From Uruburuella suis (GTDB lineage: Bacteria > Pseudomonadota > Gammaproteobacteria > Burkholderiales > Neisseriaceae), in the NCBI RefSeq assembly GCF_004341385.1, contig NZ_SLXE01000002.1:62001-126000 (forward strand): a DNA stretch of 64,000 bases, in the 5' to 3' direction. Of this stretch, positions 59,123 to 64,000 are shown one piece after another (within the stretch, counting starts at the first letter, position 1; each line of letters opens with the position of its first letter). The position numbers and the translations under genes are program-made. A model generated the notes under the pieces. It had not been told where the DNA came from and searched no databases. It was given only the letters and a program-made list of their open reading frames with translations.

Positions 59123-59192
59123 GTAGGTTGGGTTGATAAACCCAACGTTTCAGACGGCTTGTGGATTTGTTGGGCTTATCAACCCAACCTAC
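59123..59192. repeat. REP/BIME-like inverted doublet
   Basis: A 24-base arm starting GTAGGTTGGGTTGATAAAC (59123-59146) and its inverse ending in CCCAACCTAC (59169-59192) with one mismatch; the 22-base loop holds a DUS-like TTCAGACGGC. Related to the doublets at 25572-25668 and 25787-25853. The gap 59032-59401 has no intact gene. Confidence 0.6.
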
Positions 59193-59203
59193 CCGCTGGT
59201 TTT

Positions 59204-59254
59204 GCCGATCACCGCTTTCGGCTCTGATAATACTTTCAAACCGAACACGCCTTG
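59204..59254 (-). pseudogene. 3' remnant of an aldehyde dehydrogenase gene
   Basis: This stretch matches the last 48 coding bases of the aldehyde dehydrogenase gene (59770-59818) at about 41 of 48 positions by my count. In the same frame it reads GVFGLKVLSEPKAVIG against GVFGLEAFLEPKAVIG, and the stop is lost. The rest of a second gene copy is absent, so it is the tail of a deleted duplicate or of a related gene. Confidence 0.7.
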
Positions 59255-59401
59255 CGTGGATGTGTATTGCCGCTTTGTAAAAGTGGGGGGCATTTTCCCA
59301 ACCGGGCAGTAAGTCGGAAAACAAGTGAAATGCCGTCTGAAAGCCAATCTATCTTCAGACGGCCTTTTCATTTCCACCGCCTAATAAACGGGGGATTGGT
59401 T

Positions 59402-59713
59402 TTACCCAATCACCACTTCCCGCTCTCCGGTAACATCGTACATTTTAATCTGCACATTTCGGGCTTTTTGCAAGCCTTTTTCAGCGAAGGCTTTGAGTGA
59501 CGCTTGTTTTAAATGCGCGTCCAACGCTGCTTGACTCTGCCATTTTTCCAGCAGCGTAATCTGCGTTGTGTCGGCATCTTGCGCGGCAAGGGCAAAGCTG
59601 TAATAAAGACAGCCGTTTTCTTGGCGGGTGGCGGCTTCAAGCGACAAAATATCGGCTTTCAGCGCTTGATAATCCGCCGTATTAAATTCAACAGAACCGG
59701 CAACAATAATCAT
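59402..59713 (-). CDS. Antibiotic biosynthesis monooxygenase-fold protein (YgiN-like)
   Basis: A 103-residue ABM-domain protein (dimeric ferredoxin-like fold): IIVAGSVEFNTADYQALKADILSLEAATRQENGCLYYSFAL, then ITLLEKWQSQAALDAHLKQASLKAF. Members act on quinones or reactive small molecules without cofactors. The start at 59713 follows AAAGGAAC. It lies 54 bases downstream of the aldehyde dehydrogenase gene in the same direction; likely co-expressed. Confidence 0.85.
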   Translation of the reverse strand: MIIVAGSVEFNTADYQALKADILSLEAATRQENGCLYYSFALAAQDADTTQITLLEKWQSQAALDAHLKQASLKAFAEKGLQKARNVQIKMYDVTGEREVVIG

Positions 59714-59767
59714 GGTTGTTCCTTTTTCAGATTAGCGGGCAAGAATGCCCCTAGTTAATTAAGCCAT

Positions 59768-61186
59768 TTACCCGATCACGGCTTTCGGCTCTAAAAACGC
59801 TTCCAAACCGAACACGCCGTATTCGCGCCCTACGCCTGATTGCTTGAAGCCGCCAAACGGTGCCAGCGGGTCGTGCAGCACATTGTTGATGCACACGCGG
59901 CCGGCGTCGATGTGCTTGGCCAGCTCATACGCGCGGTTTTTGTCGGCCGAGGTGATGTAGGAGCACAGGCCGTAAGGCGTGTCGTTGGCAATCTTGATGG
60001 CGTCGGCATCATCTTCATAGGGGATGATACACAGCACCGGGCCGAAGATTTCTTCTTGGGCAATGCGCATTTTGTTGTTCACATTGGTGAAAATGGTGGG
60101 TTTCACAAAATTGCCTGTTTCCAGCCCTTCGGGTTTGCCCAAGCCGCCGGTGAGCAAGGTGGCACCCTGCTCGATGCCGCTGTGGATATAGCCTTGAATG
60201 GTTTCCCATTGTTTGCGGCTCACCATCGGGCCGATGTTGACGCTTTTGTCTTTCGGGTCGCCCACTTTCACCGCTTGCTCGATGGTGGCTTTGGCAATGG
60301 CGTTCACTTCGTCCAAACGCTTGGCCGGCACCAGCAGACGGGTGGCGGCGGCGCAGGCCTGGCCGCTGTTGAGGTAGGCGGCGAAAATGGCTTTGGGAAT
60401 GGCATCGGCAAAGTCGGCATCGTCCAGAATAATGTTGGGCGATTTGCCGCCCAATTCGAGCGTAACGCGTTTCATGGTGTCGGCCGCGCCCTTGGCAATG
60501 GTTTTGCCCACGCCGGTGGAGCCGGTGAAGCTGATTTTGTTAACATCAGGGTTGACGGTGAGCTCATTGCCCACCACGGGGCCGGTGCCGTGCAGGATAT
60601 TGACCACGCCTTTGGGAATGCCGGCTGCATGGATGCATTCCATCATCACCTGGGTTTGCTGGGCAGAAAGCTCGGCGGGCTTGATCACCACGGTGCAACC
60701 GGCGCCGATGGCTGAGGCCACTTTGGTGCAGATAAAGCCGTTGCTCATGTTCCACGGAATAATAATGCCCACCACACCTGCCGCTTGCAGGCGCACTTTG
60801 GAATGGCCTGCTTTGGGCTCGAAGTCGAAATCTTTCACCACGCCGGCCATTTCTTTGAAATCATCAATGCTGTAGGGCATGATCATTTCCACAAATGCCG
60901 AAGCGCCGCCGTATTCATCCACCATCACATCAATCAAATCCTGCTCGCGTGCTTTGAGCGCGGCATGCAGTTTTTCCAAATAGCCGATGCGCTCTTCTTT
61001 GCTGGTTTGCGAAAAGGTTTTCAGCGCTTCTTTGGCGGCCGCAATGGCTTTGCGGGTGTCCATTTCATCGGCCAGGCGCACATCGGCCACTTTTTCATTG
61101 CTCACCGGGCTGAATAAATCCATGATTTCGCTGCCGTGCGGGGTAACGAATTCGCCGTTGATATAAATTTTATCCAAATGTTTCAT
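59768..61186 (-). CDS. NAD(P)-dependent aldehyde dehydrogenase
   Basis: A 472-residue class I/II-type aldehyde dehydrogenase oxidising an aldehyde to the acid. IIIPWNMSNGFICTKVASAIGAGCTVVIKPAELS, the NAD motif FTGSTGVGKTI, catalytic Glu in LELGGKSPN and Cys in NSGQACAAATR are all present, plus FGPVLCIIPY. The start ATG at 61186 with GGAAA upstream is chosen; open frame further upstream to 61450 runs into the next gene. Substrate unknown. A remnant of a similar 3' end lies at 59204. Confidence 0.93.
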   Translation of the reverse strand: MKHLDKIYINGEFVTPHGSEIMDLFSPVSNEKVADVRLADEMDTRKAIAAAKEALKTFSQTSKEERIGYLEKLHAALKAREQDLIDVMVDEYGGASAFVEMIMPYSIDDFKEMAGVVKDFDFEPKAGHSKVRLQAAGVVGIIIPWNMSNGFICTKVASAIGAGCTVVIKPAELSAQQTQVMMECIHAAGIPKGVVNILHGTGPVVGNELTVNPDVNKISFTGSTGVGKTIAKGAADTMKRVTLELGGKSPNIILDDADFADAIPKAIFAAYLNSGQACAAATRLLVPAKRLDEVNAIAKATIEQAVKVGDPKDKSVNIGPMVSRKQWETIQGYIHSGIEQGATLLTGGLGKPEGLETGNFVKPTIFTNVNNKMRIAQEEIFGPVLCIIPYEDDADAIKIANDTPYGLCSYITSADKNRAYELAKHIDAGRVCINNVLHDPLAPFGGFKQSGVGREYGVFGLEAFLEPKAVIG

Positions 61187-61263
61187 GATGTTTCCTGCTT
61201 GATGGTTATCTGAATCTACGCTGTTGCGTGCCAGCATGCAACACGCTTTAGCGGGGCAAACCG

Positions 61264-61710
61264 TTAGCGGTTTTCCACCCAATCTACCAACAATTTGCGC
61301 TCGGCAAACAGCCATTTGCCGTTTTGTTTCACAAACACATCTTCGTAGCGCATAGCGGCCACCATCAGCTTTTGTACGCCCTCTTCCACGCTTAAATGGT
61401 GGGCGATGCAATAAGAATAACCGCGTGCCCGCTCGGTGCTGTCGAACCAAACGCTGTTTTGGCCGTTAAAGTGCATCTTGGCCTGATAATGCGTGAGCGC
61501 TTCAAACACCGGCACCAAATTGGCGCGGCCTTTCACCGTTTGCGTGGGCGTGGCGGATTTGGCATCCATATACACCACGTAATCAGTGTCTTCGGTAAAC
61601 AAGGCTGCCTGCGCCTGAGGGTCGGCCTGATCAGCGTAATAGGCGTAATGGTCGATCAAATCACGGATGGCGAGCCTATCGGCCATTTCTTGCAGTGAAA
61701 ATTCAGTCAT
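61264..61710 (-). CDS. NTF2-like/SnoaL-type protein
   Basis: A 148-residue cone-fold protein: LAIRDLIDHYAYYADQADPQAQAALFTEDTDYVVY, MHFNGQNSVWF, GYSYCIAHH, RYEDVFVKQNGKWLFAERKL, the standard SnoaL-like layout of small isomerases, hydrolases or dehydratases. I start at 61710 because GAGGAA is correctly spaced for it and too close for 61716. It belongs to the leftward redox cluster; substrate unknown. Confidence 0.85.
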   Translation of the reverse strand: MTEFSLQEMADRLAIRDLIDHYAYYADQADPQAQAALFTEDTDYVVYMDAKSATPTQTVKGRANLVPVFEALTHYQAKMHFNGQNSVWFDSTERARGYSYCIAHHLSVEEGVQKLMVAAMRYEDVFVKQNGKWLFAERKLLVDWVENR

Positions 61711-61739
61711 TTTCATTTCCTCTTAGATGTTTTTGGACA

Positions 61740-62147
61740 TCAGACATTGGTTAACGCGGCCAATCCTGCTTTGGCCACTTGCATATCCTGCTCGGCGGTG
61801 ACGCCTGAGGCGCCGATGGCACCGGCGATTTGGCCGTTCACCAGCACCGGCAGGCCGCCGCTCAGAGAAGTGACCAAGGGTGCGGAGAGAAAAGCGTTTC
61901 TGCCGCTGGCCACAATGTCTTCAAACAATTTGCTCTCAAAGCCGCTGATGGCAGCGGTTTTGGCTTTTTCTTGTGAGAATACGGCATTCATCGGCGCGGT
62001 GTTGTCCAGCCGCGTCATCGCCAGCAAATGGCCGCCATCGTCCACAATGCTGATGGCCACCGGCCAGCCGTGTTTTTTGGCTTCTGCAACGGCGGCGGCC
62101 ATCATCAGCGCGGTTTCGTGTTCGCTCAAAATCGGTTTGGTTTTCAT
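61740..62147 (-). CDS. GlcG/HbpS-family (DUF336) protein
   Basis: A 135-residue protein of the GlcG/HbpS family: AVAEAKKHGWPVAISIVDDGGHLLAMTRLDNTAPMNAVFSQEKAKTAA and GGLPVLVNGQIAGAIGASGVTAEQDMQVAKAG. Members bind haem or small ligands or accompany catabolic enzymes. Three bases separate it from the upstream SDR stop (62151), so they share a transcript. Exact role unresolved. Confidence 0.87.
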   Translation of the reverse strand: MKTKPILSEHETALMMAAAVAEAKKHGWPVAISIVDDGGHLLAMTRLDNTAPMNAVFSQEKAKTAAISGFESKLFEDIVASGRNAFLSAPLVTSLSGGLPVLVNGQIAGAIGASGVTAEQDMQVAKAGLAALTNV

Positions 62148-62150
62148 GGT

Positions 62151-62999
62151 TTACTCCTGTGTGGGCCTAAAGCCGGTTTTGCCTGCAAAAGCCACCGATT
62201 CGGCCAGCGCTTTTTGCGCGGCTAACGTGGCGACATTATGGGCATAAGCTTGCTCCAACGTGGCGAAGGTGTCCACCCCCAAAGCGGTGCGCAGCGGCGG
62301 CGCCGGCAGTTGGGTTAAATGGTAAATCACGGCGGCGATTTTTTGCGGATCGCCGGCAATATTGTCTTCGCCGTATTGCTCGATATAGCGGCGCACTTGG
62401 CCGACGGTGCTGTCGCGATAAGCTTCTGATTCTTCGGTCCAGTTTACATTGGTGATGAAATCGGTTTTCATCGAGCCGGGCTCAACGATAAGGGTGTTGA
62501 TGCCAAAGCCCGCCACTTCCTGCGCCACGGTTTCGGCAAAGCCTTCGAGGCCGAATTTGGCGGCATGGTATAGGGCGCCGCCGGGAAAGCTCACACGACC
62601 GCCCACGCTGGTGATATACACAATCGCGCCGCTTTTTCTGGCGCGCATGGCCGGCAGAAAGGCGCGGGTGAGGTAAATCGGCGACACTAAATTCAGGTCG
62701 AGCTGCTGCTGGATTTGCGCTTCACTCAATTCTTCCATCGCGCCCAAAATCGCGCCACCGGCGTTGTTGATCAACACATCGGCGTCTTGATGACGGGCGG
62801 CCACGGCGGCGATTTCGCCGATTTGGGTGACATCCAGTTTTTCCGCAATCAAGCGGCCGCCGGATTGCGCCGCCAAATCGGCCAACGCCTCGGGGCGGCG
62901 CACGGCGGCCACCACGGTGTGGCCTGCGCTTAGCACGGCTTTAACCAATTCGATGCCCAAGCCGCCCGAGGCGCCGGTGATAAAATATTTTTGCGACAT
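62151..62999 (-). CDS. Short-chain dehydrogenase/reductase
   Basis: A 282-residue SDR heading the leftward redox cluster. FITGASGGLGIELVKAVLSAGH, NNAGGAILG, catalytic Ser in ITSVGGRVS and Tyr/Lys in YHAAKFGLEGF are intact; VEPGSMKTDF follows. The start at 62999 has a strong CAGGAGTG site. The AT-rich region 63000-63110 should hold the operon promoter. No regulator gene is adjacent. Substrate unknown. Confidence 0.9.
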   Translation of the reverse strand: MSQKYFITGASGGLGIELVKAVLSAGHTVVAAVRRPEALADLAAQSGGRLIAEKLDVTQIGEIAAVAARHQDADVLINNAGGAILGAMEELSEAQIQQQLDLNLVSPIYLTRAFLPAMRARKSGAIVYITSVGGRVSFPGGALYHAAKFGLEGFAETVAQEVAGFGINTLIVEPGSMKTDFITNVNWTEESEAYRDSTVGQVRRYIEQYGEDNIAGDPQKIAAVIYHLTQLPAPPLRTALGVDTFATLEQAYAHNVATLAAQKALAESVAFAGKTGFRPTQE

Positions 63000-63302
63000 G
63001 CTGCACTCCTGTGATGAAGCGGTGGATGAAGCATGCAGTATAGATTTGAAAAATGAAAAATAAAATAAGCCCGCATTGCACAAATTCATGCAATAAATCG
63101 CACAATGCCGTCTGAAAGCGAGCGGAAAAGATGCAAGGTGCGCGCATGCTTGTTTCATGCGGCTTGGCGCGGCATGCTTTCGCAACAATCAGCACTAAAC
63201 AACTCGCTGCGGGCATAGATTTTTCAAGTAAAACGTTGCAAGGCTGTGTTTGCCTCAACCGCACCGTTGCGTTGTTTCCCATCAGCAGAGTGGCGCTGAC
63301 AT

Positions 63303-63365
63303 CCATTCAAAAAAGTAAGCTCACAAGGCGGGGCAACGCTGTCAGTATTTTTCGGATGGTTATGG
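63303..63365. repeat. Shortened 104-bp-family repeat
   Basis: CATTCAAAAAAGTAAGCTCACAAGGCG (in parts) starts like copy 1, then a 50-base deletion leads to GTCAGTATTTTTCGGATGGTTAT, an altered right end. The gap 63000-63504 holds this, an AT-DUS at about 63104, a DUS hairpin and no gene. Confidence 0.6.
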
Positions 63366-63455
63366 TGCCTATTTTTTTTCCACAAAACCGCATTGCAAAC
63401 GGGATAAACCAGCAGATAAACACAATAGATTGTGCAGATTTATTTATTAATGAAA

Positions 63456-63485
63456 CAGGCCGTCTGAAAACTTTCAGACGGCCTG
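63456..63485 (-). terminator. DUS hairpin after moeA
   Basis: CAGGCCGTCTGAAA and TTTCAGACGGCCTG around AC, 20 bases beyond the moeA stop. Confidence 0.7.
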
Positions 63486-63504
63486 TACGTTAATCATTAT
63501 CCGC

Positions 63505-64000
63505 TCAAGTCGGCAGCAAATACACTTTCACTTTTTGCCCCGCTTCCACCACGCTGCCTGCGGGCACTTCACACAAGGCATTGGCATGCGCGCAGGTGCT
63601 GAGCATGGCCGAGCCTTGGTTGGGCAACAGGGTGGCCACGGTGTCGCCCGCTTCATTGATGCCCACTTCCACACGCAGAAATTCGCGCCGTTTGATGGCT
63701 TTGCGGGTGCTGAAAGCTGCCGTGGCGCTGATGGCCGGCATGCGCCAATAGCGCGCCTCTTTGCCCATTAATTTATTAAGCACGGGAAAAAGCAGCATAT
63801 GGGCGGTAACGAAAGTGGCCACGGGATTGCCGGGCAACACAAACACTTTGGCCGAGCCTATGCTGCCCCAGGCGAAAGGCTTGCCCGGCTTGATGGCAAT
63901 GCTGTGCTCGATGAGGGTGCCGGCGTTTTGAATCGCTTGTTTGAGGTAATCGGCCTCGCCCACCGAAGCGCCGCCGCTGGTGATGATGACATCGAATTTT
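63505..64000 (-). CDS. moeA: Molybdopterin molybdenumtransferase MoeA (5' part outside window)
   Basis: The C-terminal 165 residues of MoeA, which inserts molybdate into molybdopterin-AMP. The frame is open to the window edge and reads FDVIITSGGASVGEADYLK (the MogA-like domain), KPGKPFAWGS, VLPGNPVATFVTAHMLLFPVL and the domain IV signature NQGSAMLSTCAHANALCEVPAG. The N-terminus and start lie beyond position 64000. Confidence 0.93.
   Translation of the reverse strand, partial: KFDVIITSGGASVGEADYLKQAIQNAGTLIEHSIAIKPGKPFAWGSIGSAKVFVLPGNPVATFVTAHMLLFPVLNKLMGKEARYWRMPAISATAAFSTRKAIKRREFLRVEVGINEAGDTVATLLPNQGSAMLSTCAHANALCEVPAGSVVEAGQKVKVYLLPT

Noticed and set aside
59189..59377. 62-codon minus-strand gene
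   Set aside because: Its C-terminal part is the remnant of an aldehyde dehydrogenase end and the rest has no support; listed as pseudogene remnant instead.

Overview
The window reads as the chromosome of a Neisseria species (Betaproteobacteria, Neisseriaceae). The 10-mer GCCGTCTGAA, core of the neisserial DNA uptake sequence (DUS), occurs dozens of times, mostly as the 12-mer AGGCCGTCTGAA (the AG-DUS dialect of many commensal Neisseria) and often as inverted pairs that double as gene-end hairpins. Other Neisseria marks are the order dnaB-pilH-pilI-pilJ, a close homologue of the meningococcal ASBT transporter, the earP-efp pair with an arginine at EF-P position 32, and a tmRNA tag ANDETYALAA. 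The species cannot be fixed from sequence alone.

Layout. 1-4.6 kb: type IV pilus minor pilins, dnaB and sodB. 4.9-17.6 kb: a BASS transporter, a small XRE regulator, an MHS transporter, glnD, a copper unit (MerR/CueR-type promoter, copZ, copA), serS, a gene-free stretch with several DnaA-box-like 9-mers, earP-efp and bfd. 17.9-25.4 kb: cysG, a small periplasmic protein, an RTX repeat protein, lpxH, an ArsC/Spx-like protein, a lipoprotein and a DUF945 (YdgA) protein. 26-34.6 kb: recD, putA, an ornithine-cyclodeaminase-family reductase, a divergent XRE-cupin regulator and a second MHS transporter, which together look like a proline or imino-acid catabolic unit. 34.9-45.1 kb: an MFS efflux pump, ppk2, an SDR, the squalene genes hpnD-hpnE, hscA-fdx-iscX for iron-sulfur assembly, and conserved small proteins. 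58.1-63.5 kb: a leftward group of redox genes (three-gene-family mix of SDRs, an aldehyde dehydrogenase, a monooxygenase-fold protein, an NTF2-like and a GlcG/HbpS-like protein), then the 3' part of moeA.

The main accessory region is a roughly 12.1-kb island at 45.57-57.64 kb inserted in the 3' end of ssrA (tmRNA), bounded by a 14-bp direct repeat. It carries a P4-type integrase, a Fic protein, an unpaired antitoxin-like regulator, a Phd-VapC module, an AT-rich 327-residue-class unknown, an AlpA-like regulator behind twin operators, small unknown genes, a zinc-finger/Toprim primase, a DUF927 helicase, a nine-copy iteron region that looks like a replication origin, HigBA, a P22 gp3-like small terminase and an HTH protein. 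No capsid, portal, tail, lysis or large terminase gene is present. Integrase, AlpA, primase-helicase, origin and lone TerS is the layout of phage-inducible chromosomal islands (PICIs), so I propose that this is a PICI-like phage satellite of Neisseria. It brings its own ssrA terminator, and the native one remains beyond the right attachment site.

Intergenic DNA also holds at least three families of small repeats: a 163-bp element with ends like TAGGGTCTGTTCACA, a roughly 104-bp element with ends like ATACCAATTC, and GTAG...CTAC inverted doublets resembling REP/BIME elements.
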